Source: CAWAHD01 sp963781785
GTDB lineage: Bacteria > Planctomycetota > Planctomycetia > Isosphaerales > Isosphaeraceae
Direction: 5' to 3'
Assembly (NCBI GenBank): GCA_963781785.1
Contig: CAWAHD010000002.1
Span: 4,898,001-4,962,000 of the forward strand
Length of the DNA: 64,000 nt
The translations under genes were made by a program, and so were the position numbers. Positions 51,860-60,439 of the stretch are shown here, one piece after another. The notes under the pieces are model-generated. The model saw only the letters and a program-made list of their open reading frames with translations. It was not told the origin of the DNA and ran no database searches. The first letter of the stretch is position 1, and each line of letters begins with the position of its first letter.

Positions 51860-52495
51860 TCACGGATCCAGAAAACCCGGTATTCCTGCGAGGCTGTCCT
51901 TGAGCCGCTTGAGCGCGCGGACGTAGCGGTTGCTTGCCGCGGTCTTGCCGATCCCCAGGACCTGGGCGGTCTCGTTGTTGTTCAGCTCCTCGAAGTGGCG
52001 GAGTGTGAGGATCTCCCGATCGATCGGCTCCATGGCATTGAGGGCGTCTTGCACCCTGAGCTGGAGCTCGGCCCGGATAGCGGCGCGAGTCGGCGACGTG
52101 AGCCGGCCCAGGAGCATGGCTGCTAGAGAGACCGAGGTAGCCTGGGGCAGCGCACCATGACAGAGGGAAACCTCCAACCCCGCATCCCGTGCCTTGCTGC
52201 CGAGGTGTTTTCGGTGAATCGTCAAGAGCCTCTGCCCCGTGATCAAGCGCAGCCAGAGGAATACCGGCATCGTCGGGCTGGCCACGTACTCGCGCGCCCG
52301 CCGCGCGACGTCGATACAGGCCTCCTGCAACACGTCCGACGCGTCGAGCCTCCCCTGGAGCCGGCGATCGAGCCGGAGCTTCACCATCCGCTTGAGCCGC
52401 TCGCGATGGGACGTGAACAACTCCAAGAGCGCGGTTTCGTCACCTCGCTCGATTCGCTCTCGCAAGTCGCTCGAACTGCTCGAATCCGCCGCCAT
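51860..52495 (-). CDS. ECF-type RNA polymerase sigma factor
   Basis: 211 residues from the ATG at 52495 (MAADSSSSSDLRERIERGDE), with AGGGGTGTG upstream. Region 2 is seen as LFTSHRERLKRMVKLRLDRR and RLDASDVLQEACIDVARRAR; region 4 as REILTLRHFEELNNNETAQV followed by GIGKTAASNRYVRALKRLKD. Longer upstream frames to 52672 run through the hairpin unit at 52647 and are not credible. The group is one of the planctomycete sigma factors encoded upstream of Ser/Thr kinases, so it may be controlled by the kinase at 47652-51821 rather than by an anti-sigma factor (inference). Confidence 0.92.
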   Translation of the reverse strand: MAADSSSSSDLRERIERGDETALLELFTSHRERLKRMVKLRLDRRLQGRLDASDVLQEACIDVARRAREYVASPTMPVFLWLRLITGQRLLTIHRKHLGSKARDAGLEVSLCHGALPQATSVSLAAMLLGRLTSPTRAAIRAELQLRVQDALNAMEPIDREILTLRHFEELNNNETAQVLGIGKTAASNRYVRALKRLKDSLAGIPGFLDP

Positions 52496-52646
52496 GATCA
52501 CACCCCTAATGAGAGTAACCGCGCGGCGAGGGGATTTGTCCACAGAAATCGGCGGAATGTCGTGCACGGAACGGGCGGACCCGGCTTGAGAAGCTGAGGC
52601 GTTGCCGCCTGGCGGGCCGCATCTTGCCGGGCGGACGCAAGCGCAT

Positions 52647-52670
52647 ACTTTCGCGGGAGCGAAAGGCGAC
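52647..52670 (+). repeat. Solitary copy of the dispersed hairpin unit
   Basis: Core CTTTCGCGGGAGCGAAAG, identical to the units at 43368 and 43405. It lies between the ECF sigma gene and the DUF1559 gene (ends at 52697). The preceding ~100 bp also resemble 43240-43340. Confidence 0.8.
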
Positions 52671-52696
52671 AATCGGTGCGCGGACTGGTTCGTGCT

Positions 52697-53650
52697 TCAC
52701 TTGTCAAACGTGACGACCTCGCCGCCTGCGCGGGTGATGAGCGCGTACCAGATCGGCCGGTCCTGTTTCGGCGACAGGGTTCGAACCGAGCCGTCACACA
52801 TCACCGCACCAGGCCCCTGGCCGTGGGTTGACCCACCGTAGACCTTGCGAGCCAGCGGATCGTCGCCCTCATAGGCCGGCGTGGTGTGGACGTCGAATTC
52901 GCTGCCACCCCAGCCGCCGACCGCCCAGCCGAAGCTGTCTCGCTTCTCCAGGAGCGCGACCGTGAACGATGTGCCGTCGGTGATGTCGGCGAGGCCAACA
53001 CAGCGGGCCAGCGGTTTGCCGTCTTTGGCTTTGGCTTTTCCGTCCGCCATGATCACGGTCATCATCACACCGAGATACGTCCCACGTTGTTTCAGGAAAT
53101 CTTCGCCCCACGGCCCACGCGCGCCTGGTTTGGGCGGCAGCCGGCGATAGACGCCGCCACCGTGGTTCCAGCCTTCGCGGCCGCCACCCCAGTTGACGCC
53201 ATAGTGCCCCTTGGCAAAGACTGATTTGCTTTCCGCAAATCGCACCTCGCCGGCCGCGACGTTCTGGATGTCCGGATTGTCCGGACACAGATACACCTTC
53301 ACCGCGCTGCCGACGACCGTCTGGTTGGCGCCGTGCCAGTTCTCCAGCCAGAAGTTGTAACCGTTGAAGAGCGGCACCTGCTCGGCAAAGGCCGACAGGC
53401 CGATGAATGCACTGTGCCCGTTGCCATGCCCCTCGCCCATCATCATGCTCGCGGGCAACGTTCCGTAGGCGGACGCGTAGTTCTGCATAGCCAGGCCGAT
53501 GTGCTTCAGGTTGTCGACACAGCTCGCCTTTCGCGCCGCGGCGCGGGCCGACTGGAGCCCGGGGAACAACAGCGCGAGCAACACACACGAAATGGCCACC
53601 ACGACCAAAAGCTCGATCAAGGTAAACCCGCCACGGTTGTAAGGTCGCAT
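52697..53650 (-). CDS. DUF1559 domain protein with type IV pilin-like N-terminus
   Basis: 317 residues from the ATG at 53650, GGAGGACGG upstream. The start MRPYNRGGFTLIELLVVVAI is a prepilin-type cleavage and methylation motif (GFTLIELL). The DUF1559 body has LQSARAAARKASCVDNLKHI, GLAMQNYASAYGTLPASMMM, GHYGVNWGGGREG and the C-terminal family tag GGSTHGQGPGAVMCDGSVRT. These pseudopilin-like proteins are a large planctomycete-specific family of unknown function, thought to be exported. Divergent from the PadR operon. Confidence 0.93.
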   Translation of the reverse strand: MRPYNRGGFTLIELLVVVAISCVLLALLFPGLQSARAAARKASCVDNLKHIGLAMQNYASAYGTLPASMMMGEGHGNGHSAFIGLSAFAEQVPLFNGYNFWLENWHGANQTVVGSAVKVYLCPDNPDIQNVAAGEVRFAESKSVFAKGHYGVNWGGGREGWNHGGGVYRRLPPKPGARGPWGEDFLKQRGTYLGVMMTVIMADGKAKAKDGKPLARCVGLADITDGTSFTVALLEKRDSFGWAVGGWGGSEFDVHTTPAYEGDDPLARKVYGGSTHGQGPGAVMCDGSVRTLSPKQDRPIWYALITRAGGEVVTFDK

Positions 53651-53715
53651 CGAACCGTCCTCCCGGATCGAAGACACGTTGGGGCAACAACCCGGGAACG
53701 TAACAAAAAAAAGAC

Positions 53716-53745
53716 TTGACAACGATACATCGACTCTCTATGTAT
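53716..53745 (+). promoter_or_regulatory. PadR promoter with an inverted-repeat operator
   Basis: TTGACA at 53716-53721 and TATGTA at 53739-53744 are 17 bp apart, a near-consensus vegetative promoter. ATACAT (53725-53730) and ATGTAT (53740-53745) form an inverted repeat with a 9-bp spacer lying across the -10, the sort of site PadR proteins use for self-repression. AGGAG at 53761-53765 is the ribosome site. Confidence 0.65.
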
Positions 53746-53773
53746 TAGATAGTGATGCATAGGAGATCTAGGT

Positions 53774-54115
53774 ATGGACTCTCAATTTCTGGGTAGTGCC
53801 GTCGAGATGATGATCCTGGAGGTCGCCGCGGAGGGGCCGACGTATGGATACGCGCTCGCCCAGACTGTGGGCGAGCGATCGGGCGGCTATTTCGAGCTGA
53901 AGGAGGGGTCGCTCTATCCGGCGCTGCACCGGCTCGAGCGGCAGAAGCTGTTGAAATCGGTCTGGCGGGAAGCCGACGGCCGCCGGCGCAAGTACTACGA
54001 GCTGACGCCGGCGGGCCGGGTCGAGCTGACTTCGCGCAAACGTTCCTGGCAAAGCTTCGCGGCGGGTGTCAACGGCGTGCTGGGCGCAGGCCGGCTGGGG
54101 CTGGCTAGCGGGTGA
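53774..54115 (+). CDS. PadR-family transcriptional regulator
   Basis: 113 residues. Winged-helix pattern: FLGSAVEMMILEVAAEGPTY, GYALAQTVGERSGGYFELKE, GSLYPALHRLERQKLLKSVW and READGRRRKYYELTPAGRVE, the diagnostic PadR wing. Small PadR type without a long C-terminal domain. It begins a rightward cluster of membrane proteins with permease-prefix domains, a partnership often seen in acidobacteria and planctomycetes. Promoter/operator at 53716-53745. A ligand is not predictable. Confidence 0.93.
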   Translation: MDSQFLGSAVEMMILEVAAEGPTYGYALAQTVGERSGGYFELKEGSLYPALHRLERQKLLKSVWREADGRRRKYYELTPAGRVELTSRKRSWQSFAAGVNGVLGAGRLGLASG

Positions 54116-54141
54116 TACCGAGAGGCGATTGCCCAAGGGAC

Positions 54142-54213
54142 AGCCCCCTCACCCGGCCTTCGACCACCCTCTCCGGCAGCCCCCTCACCCGGCCTTCGGC
54201 CACCCTCTCCCCG
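54142..54213 (+). repeat. Tandem 36-bp repeat before the first permease-prefix gene
   Basis: Two copies of a 36-bp unit (CCCCTCACCCGGCCTTCG plus about 18 more bases) at 54142-54177 and 54178-54213, followed by a GC hairpin CCCCGCGGGGGCGAGG. Such CCCTCACCC...GGGGCGAGGG blocks are widespread intergenic or terminator-like elements. It separates padR from the next gene by a partial terminator (inference). Confidence 0.65.
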
Positions 54214-54254
54214 CGGGGGCGAGGGGAACAGAAAAAGGTACAGAAGATTGAAAG

Positions 54255-55727
54255 ATGTCCGCTGATTTCCGCGACAGCCTTTTGGCTCTTCTGCCCTCGC
54301 CCCGAAACGACGAGCCCGCTGGATTGCGCCAGGACATCCTCGACGAGCTGGCCGATCATTTGACTAGCAGCTATCACCGCGAGCTGCTCCGCGGTTCGAA
54401 TTCGACCGATGCACGGGCTCGCGCCCTCGAACGGTTTGGCGACCCAGCGACCGTGGCGCGCCGGCTCTGGCTCGATGCGATGAAAGGAAAGATCATGGCT
54501 CAGCGCGTGTTGATTGGAACGTGCGTCCTGCTGACTGCGGCCAGCCTGTCGCTCGTCGGGTTATTCTGGCAGCAAGCGATCCAGGCGCGGCGGGAGGCCG
54601 CCGCTCAGAGAGACGTGGCGCATGCCCGCGAGCAAGAGGTGCTCAAGCAGTTGCAAGTGATGTCAGAGGCGATCAAGAACCCCCGGTCGCTCGATTGGAA
54701 TCCGCTCAAGTTCAAGCTCACGGAAGCTACGACGGACGGACCGCCGGTGGCTGGCGTCGATTTCATACTCCAAAAGGTCGATTCCGGCAACGGCGGCGGA
54801 ATCTACGGGCGGACCATGCGGTCGGACGCCTCCGGCATCGCCGACTTCGGTCTGGTCAATCCGGGCGAGTACACCTTCGCCCTCTTGCAGCGGGCCGCCC
54901 ACATCGGAGACATTTCCCGACAGGCCTCCGTTTCCGTGAACGTCCAGCCGGGCAGCGATACTTTCAAACACATCGTCTGTCCCAAGTTTCCACCGGAGCA
55001 AGCGTCGGTGAAGGTCAAATGCTCATGGCCGGCCGACCTCGAGAAAGAAGGTCTGGTGCTTTTTGTCTCGTTCGGATACGGGTCTCGCCGCTTCTCCGAC
55101 CTGGACTGGACCCTGGGAGTCGCACACGCTCTCATGTCCGGTCCGGCAACAGCCGAGTTCGAGTTTTTGAGGGGAAGGCGTCCGCATCTCTGGCGGACAC
55201 CTGGTCAACGACAAGTTGCGGCCGACGTTTTCGAACCGGACCTCCGCGCATTGGACGACTCGGCCGATGGAATCCAGTGGGAACTGGGACATTACCGGCT
55301 CACGAGCCTGATCGTGCTGCGACCAGCGAAAGACACGAGCGTGAAACCAGCCTGGAGGCGATATCAAGTCATCGCGGGATGTAATGAGCCCGGTCCCTAC
55401 TTCAACCTCCAGCCGCGTTCCCTGTTTCCCGGCAATGATGGGTACTTCTGGATCGACACCGAACCTCCCAAGCGGGAAAAGCCGGACGCGAAGGTCCAAA
55501 GGCGCGGCGGCGGTGGCGACAGTCGTCCACAAGGGATTAACGTCAAGCGGCTTCCCGATGGCGCGAGTGGTCAGGTTTCCGATGCGTCCTGGGGCACAAC
55601 TTACCACCAAACCCTCGAGATCCGCCCCGGGAAGGTCAATGAGTGGACGGTGTCCCTGCCGGAGGAGCTGATCACGGCGGTCCGCGACCAGCTCAAGAGT
55701 CAGAAAACCTCGGAGACCCAGCAGTAA
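54255..55727 (+). CDS. Permease-prefix-domain membrane protein, tandem paralogue 1
   Basis: 490 residues. N-terminal permease-prefix domain 1: AGLRQDILDELADHLTSSYH and ARARALERFGDPATVARRLW, then a TM helix (VLIGTCVLLTAASLSLVGLF), a coiled-coil linker and a soluble region (DWNPLKFKLTEATTDGPPVA; GIADFGLVNPGEYTFALL; FKHIVCPKFPPEQASVKVKC). The mature part may bind ligand outside the membrane. Role unknown. Two further copies follow at once, and a PadR gene precedes it, which is the usual genomic arrangement of this family. Confidence 0.78.
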   Translation: MSADFRDSLLALLPSPRNDEPAGLRQDILDELADHLTSSYHRELLRGSNSTDARARALERFGDPATVARRLWLDAMKGKIMAQRVLIGTCVLLTAASLSLVGLFWQQAIQARREAAAQRDVAHAREQEVLKQLQVMSEAIKNPRSLDWNPLKFKLTEATTDGPPVAGVDFILQKVDSGNGGGIYGRTMRSDASGIADFGLVNPGEYTFALLQRAAHIGDISRQASVSVNVQPGSDTFKHIVCPKFPPEQASVKVKCSWPADLEKEGLVLFVSFGYGSRRFSDLDWTLGVAHALMSGPATAEFEFLRGRRPHLWRTPGQRQVAADVFEPDLRALDDSADGIQWELGHYRLTSLIVLRPAKDTSVKPAWRRYQVIAGCNEPGPYFNLQPRSLFPGNDGYFWIDTEPPKREKPDAKVQRRGGGGDSRPQGINVKRLPDGASGQVSDASWGTTYHQTLEIRPGKVNEWTVSLPEELITAVRDQLKSQKTSETQQ

Positions 55728-55743
55728 GCACGTGCTCGGGCTG

Positions 55744-57270
55744 ATGACCGGACCGGATGATTCCATGGACTACCGCGAAGCCTTATCCGCCGCCTTCCCA
55801 CCGCGCCGATCGGATGAGCCCGCCGGATTGCGCGAGGACATCCTCGACGAGCTGGCCGATCATTTGACCTGCAGCTATCACCACGAGCTTTTGCGCGGCG
55901 CGGATTCGGCTGCGGCTCGGGCTCGCGCCCTCGAACGGTTTGGCGACCCGGCGGCCGTGGCGCGCCGGCTCTGGCTCGATGCGATGAAGGGGAGAATCAT
56001 GGCCAAGCGGGTATTGATCGCGACGTGCGTGATGCTGACCTGTGCCAGCTTGTCGCTGGCTGCGGTGTTCTGGCTGCGATCGAACCGCGCCGAGGCGGCG
56101 ATGGCGCGGGCGCTTGCACTGGCCGAGGCCGAGCGCAGGATGGCCGAGGATGCTCTCGCTGAGAGCAATCGAAGACTGACCGACAGCCTCGCTCAGAATC
56201 AACTCGCCAGTGCCGAGATGCTCAAGCAGTTGAAATCCGTATCCGATGCGGTCCGCAACCCCCGTTCGCTCGACTGGAATCCTCTGAAGTTCAAGCTCAC
56301 CGAAGGCACGCCCGATGGTCCGCCGGTGGCTGGCGTCAATGTCAACATCTATCGGACCGACCAAGGCAACGGCGGGGGCTTCAATCGGACTCTGAAATCA
56401 GACACCTCCGGCATCGTCGACGCCGGACTGGTCAATCCGGGCGAATACTCGTTCTCGCTCGCGACGGCAACGGGGCACGGCTCCTCGCAACAAGCCTGGG
56501 GCAATTTGCGCATCCAGCCGGGCAGCGAGACACTCAAGCACATCGTCTGTCCCCGGGCTCTCGCCGAAGGAGCCCCTGTGCGGTTCAAATTCTCATGGCC
56601 GGCCGAACTGGAAAAAGAAGGTCTCGTGCTCTGTGTATCGTTGGCGTATGACTCTCGCCGCATTTCCGAAGTGGACTGGCACCGAGCCATCGTGCGATCT
56701 CTGCTGTCCGGTCCGGCGACACCCGTGGCCGAGATCTTGAGGGGGAAGCGCCCGTATCTCTGGTCAAAACCGGGCCAACAAGCGGTATCGGCCGAACTCT
56801 GGAACAAGGACCTCGTTTTGCCGGACGAGTCGACGGGTCCATTCCTGTGGGAAGTAGGGACTTACCAGATATCCAGCATGCTGGTGCTGCGGCCGACGCC
56901 CGACCCGGCCGTGAGCGCGACGAGAAAACGGTATCAAGTCGTGGCGGGACTGACGACTCCCGGCGCCATTCCCCGGCAGGGCTTCGTGATTCGCACCGAG
57001 CCCCCGGAAAGCGACCGGCCGGACGGGAAGACCCAAGAGCGCGGCGGCGATCACACTGACTTCGCCAGCGCGATTCAGACCAAGCGGATTCCCCCCGGAC
57101 GGGATTCCCAGGTTTTTCGCGGTGTCGGCGAGGCCTGGGGAAATGCGTCCGGCGGGCTGGAGATTCGCCCGGGGCAGGTCAATGAGTGGACGGTGTCGCT
57201 GTGGGACGAGCTGATCACGCTGGTCCGCGACCAGCTCGAGAGTCAGAAAACCTCGGAGACCCAGCAGTAA
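55744..57270 (+). CDS. Permease-prefix-domain membrane protein, tandem paralogue 2
   Basis: 508 residues from ATG 55744 (MDYREALS at 55765 is possible). Same order as paralogue 1: prefix domain (AGLREDILDELADHLTCSYH), TM (VLIATCVMLTCASLSLAAVF), a longer coiled coil (ALALAEAERRMAEDALAESN), then GVNVNIYRTDQGNGGGFNRT and LKHIVCPRALAEG. The C-terminus LITLVRDQLESQKTSETQQ equals paralogue 1. The junction sequence to the next copy is nearly identical to that preceding this gene, showing tandem duplication with a period of 1,543 bp. Confidence 0.78.
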   Translation: MTGPDDSMDYREALSAAFPPRRSDEPAGLREDILDELADHLTCSYHHELLRGADSAAARARALERFGDPAAVARRLWLDAMKGRIMAKRVLIATCVMLTCASLSLAAVFWLRSNRAEAAMARALALAEAERRMAEDALAESNRRLTDSLAQNQLASAEMLKQLKSVSDAVRNPRSLDWNPLKFKLTEGTPDGPPVAGVNVNIYRTDQGNGGGFNRTLKSDTSGIVDAGLVNPGEYSFSLATATGHGSSQQAWGNLRIQPGSETLKHIVCPRALAEGAPVRFKFSWPAELEKEGLVLCVSLAYDSRRISEVDWHRAIVRSLLSGPATPVAEILRGKRPYLWSKPGQQAVSAELWNKDLVLPDESTGPFLWEVGTYQISSMLVLRPTPDPAVSATRKRYQVVAGLTTPGAIPRQGFVIRTEPPESDRPDGKTQERGGDHTDFASAIQTKRIPPGRDSQVFRGVGEAWGNASGGLEIRPGQVNEWTVSLWDELITLVRDQLESQKTSETQQ

Positions 57271-57286
57271 GCACGTGCTCGGGCTG

Positions 57287-58793
57287 ATGACCGGACCGGA
57301 TGATTCCATGGACTACCCTGAAGCCTTATCCGCCGCCTTACCGCCGCGCCGATCGGATGAGCCCGCCGGCTTGCGGCAGGACATCTTCGACGAACTGGCC
57401 GACCATCTGACTTGCAGTTATCACCGGGAGCTTTTGCGCGGCGTTGATTCGACTGTGGCTCGGGCTCGTGCCCTCGAACGGTTTGGTGACCCGGCGGCCG
57501 TGGCGCGCCGGCTCTGGCTCGATGCGATGAAGGGGAAAATCATGGCCAAGCGGGTATTGATCGCGACGTGCGTGATGATGACCTGTGCCAGCCTGTCGCT
57601 GGCTGCCGTGTTCTGGATGCGTTCGAACCGGGCAGCGCAGGAGCTGGCCCGGGCGTGACGCAGGCCGAGGAACATCGAAGGATGGCCGAGCAGTCGGCGG
57701 CCGAGGCCAATCGCATGCTGGCCGACACGCTCGCTCAGAGTCAATCCACCAATTCGGAGATCGTCAAACAGTTGCGGGCCATGCGCAAGGAGACCCAGTC
57801 GCCCCCAACACCGGACTGGATTCCCGTGAGCTTCAAGCTCACCGAGGAGACCCTGGACGGGCCGCCGGCGGTCGGTTGCGACGTCCAGATCGGCTCCGGT
57901 ACCAATGGGTTCAACAGGAACGGTTCCATCCAACGGCTCTCCGACTCAAACGGGGTCGCCGATTTCGGTGTCGTTCGGCCGGGTGACTGGGGCTTTCGGA
58001 TCCGACGGCCGTGGGGCGAAGACGAGGGCTCCTGGCAGATGATCGGAAGCATCAACGCCCTGCCGGGATCGAAGGTGGTCAAGTCCATCGTCTGCCCCAA
58101 GGCCCCTCCCGATTTGCTGTCGTTGCGCCTGAAAGTCGACTGGCCGCCCGATCTCGCCGGCAAGGAATTGTGCGTCTATGCAGAAATAGAGCAGCATGGA
58201 ATCACCTATCAGCCTCCCTCGCGATGGATGCCGCTCGCAGGAACCGGCGGAACTCCGCTGAAATTGATCTTGAGCGGACCAGGCACCCGGCAGACAGAAG
58301 TCAAGCAGGAGTCCTTGGAATTCTGGAAAGTCGACGGCCAGCAAGTGAATGTTTATGAGCGAGACCCCAACCAGATTTATGCCACCTTGAAGATGAAAGC
58401 GGTAGCAGCTTCCGCGAAAGACGCGATCGAAATCGAGCCAGGGATGTTTTCCGTCCTGAATCTCGCGGTACTGCGTCGTCGACCCCATGCGGATGTTGCA
58501 CCCGTCGAGGGCGAAGGGTTTCGAACTGATCGCCCGCGCGACACGGCAACCCGATGATAGCCAGAAGCCATATCACTGGGCCAACGTCTTTAACGATGTG
58601 TCACACGGCGTGCTTGTCCCGCTGGGAGCCGTCGACGTCCCGAAGAGTTACTGGAGACCCCTGGAAAAGACGGTCCAGGGCAAGCCAGGCGCGGTCGTGG
58701 AGTGGACGATCTCCGCTTGCCGACGAGCTGATCAAGGCCGTCCGCGACAAGCTCGAGCTCAAGCCTGACCCGGCCGCGAAGCCGAAGCCGTAG
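57287..58793 (+). pseudogene. Permease-prefix-domain membrane protein, tandem paralogue 3 (three frame breaks)
   Basis: The prefix domain and TM are intact (MDYPEALSAALPPRRSDEPA to LAAVFWMRSNRAAQELARA), then the frame breaks near 57655, 58520 and 58715. Pieces in successive frames keep family sequence: HRRMAEQSAAEANRMLADTL, FKLTEETLDGPPAVGCDVQI, KVVKSIVCPKAPPDLLSLRL, then PYHWANVFNDVSHGVLVPLG and LADELIKAVRDKLELKPDP. The body is more diverged from copies 1 and 2 than the leader. Either a decaying copy or, given breaks elsewhere in the window, sequence error. Confidence 0.7.
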
Positions 58794-58803
58794 CCGTTCG
58801 CCG

Positions 58804-60269
58804 CTACCGCGCCGTGAGCTGCCCGGCCCTTGTGTCTTTGAACAAGATCGAGACCTTGTCCTGGTAGACGATGGACCAGCCGGAATCTTTCCGCAACCGT
58901 TTCGCCAGGCCGCGGTCGGGGCGAAGCCACACCATCTCGATCTTGTCGCGGTCGCAGACCGTGTCCCAGGCCGGCCCGCCCGACAGCACGTCGACGTATT
59001 CCAGGATCGCTTGCTTGCCGAATAGCTCGAACCGGTCGTCGAGATACGAGCGCCGCGCCGGGTTGCACTCGGCCGCGATCAATCCTCCCCAGTCCTGCTC
59101 ATGGAAGAGTCGGGCTGCGACGTGCTGACGATTGAGGGCGTCCAGCGCGGCAATGGGCCACTTCTTCTGATCGAACCCGCCCAGCTTAACCCCGGACATG
59201 ACAAGTACCAGCACGGCGGTCACCGCCGCGGCCGGAAGAATCGCCGGGCGTGCGGGCGCTTCCAGGAATTGCGCAAGGCCAGCGGCAATCCATCGATCAG
59301 CGACGCCAGTGCCGGTGCAGCCGCGATCGCAAACAACGGAGCATTACGAATCGATGTGAGGGCCAGGTGCAGCCACACCAGAACGTGACAGAGCTGGTAC
59401 CGATCGATGCGCCGCGCCGACAGGACCGGCAGTCCCACCAGAGCGAGCAACACCCATTCCAGAACCTCGGCCTCGGGCTTGCCGAACTGGGGGGATTGGT
59501 ATTCGATGATCAGGCTGGTCACGCCGCTGGAGACCAGCAGCTTGCCGACGTGCTGGTAGAGCCCGAAGCCATACGGGTTCGCCAGGGCCGCCAGGCAGCA
59601 CGCCAGGAAGGTCATGCCAAACTTGATAACATTTCGCTGCCGCTCAGTGTCCCACGGTCCCGATACCGCATGACCCAAGGCCGCGGTGGCCACGATCATG
59701 GGTAAGGCCACGAAGCCGCCGTGCAGATTCGCCAAGAGCGCGGTAAAGATCGGCACAAGCAGTACGGACCAGCCTCTTTCCTTGTGCTGTCTCTGACAGC
59801 TTCGGAGCGCAAGATACACAAAGAGAAACGTGAAGAGATGCGGCCGGATCAGAAAGTGGATGGCGCCGATGGCCACGACGAATGCCGTCACGACAACCGC
59901 GACCACCGGCGCGATGCCGTCTCCGATCAGTCCCAACGCCATCGCGCGATAGAGCCCGGCGAGCCCGAGCGCCGCCAGCGCGATGGCCGCCGGCCATCCC
60001 CAGCGGTCGACGACCGCGGCGAGCATCACGTCAAATCCCCACGACTGGTCGACCCAGGGCGCCTGATCGCGCGTGAACGTGAGCGTGTCGCACCGCGGCA
60101 CGGTGCCCTTCGCGATGATTTCGCGCCCCAGCCGCAGGTGCCACGGCGTACCCGGGTCGTTGAGGAAGCCGAAACGGCCGCCGACCAGGGTCAGGACCAG
60201 CACGAATCCGAACACGAAGTCGCCGGGCGGCGGCATCAAACGGGCGAAGCGGTTCCAACTCCAAGGCAT
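58804..60269 (-). CDS. Polytopic membrane protein of unknown function (one frameshift)
   Basis: About 488 residues from MPWSWNRFARLMPPPGDFVF at 60269. Around ten hydrophobic helices (FVFGFVLVLTLVGGRFGFL; AIALAALGLAGLYRAMALGL; PVVAVVVTAFVVAIGAIHFL; VIKFGMTFLACCLAALANPY) with periplasmic-looking loops, including DPGTPWHLRLGREIIAKGTV and APWVDQSWGFDVMLA. The layout recalls planctomycete relatives of dolichyl-phosphate-mannose glycosyltransferase-like membrane proteins. A break near 59262 (one base missing) separates the soluble C-terminal domain (PIAALDALNRQHVAARLFHE; DRDKIEMVWLRPDRGLAKRL). No catalytic motif is certain. Confidence 0.72.
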
Positions 60270-60439
60270 CAGAATCTCGCCGGTTGGCCTGTTGGTGACG
60301 ATGTCTCCCTATAGCGACTTTAGTTCACGCGTGGTGGCCGGAAGGGGAATGTTCCTCAGAAGGATGAAGGATGAAGGATGAGGAAATACCCTGCGCGGCG
60401 TTGCTAACTGGTCGCGCCGGGACCACCCCCCCTGACCCC

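Noticed and set aside
57287..58793. Programmed frameshifting to produce a short and a long product in the third permease-prefix copy
   Set aside because: There are three breaks, no slippery heptamer plus stem was seen, and breaks of the same kind occur across the window.
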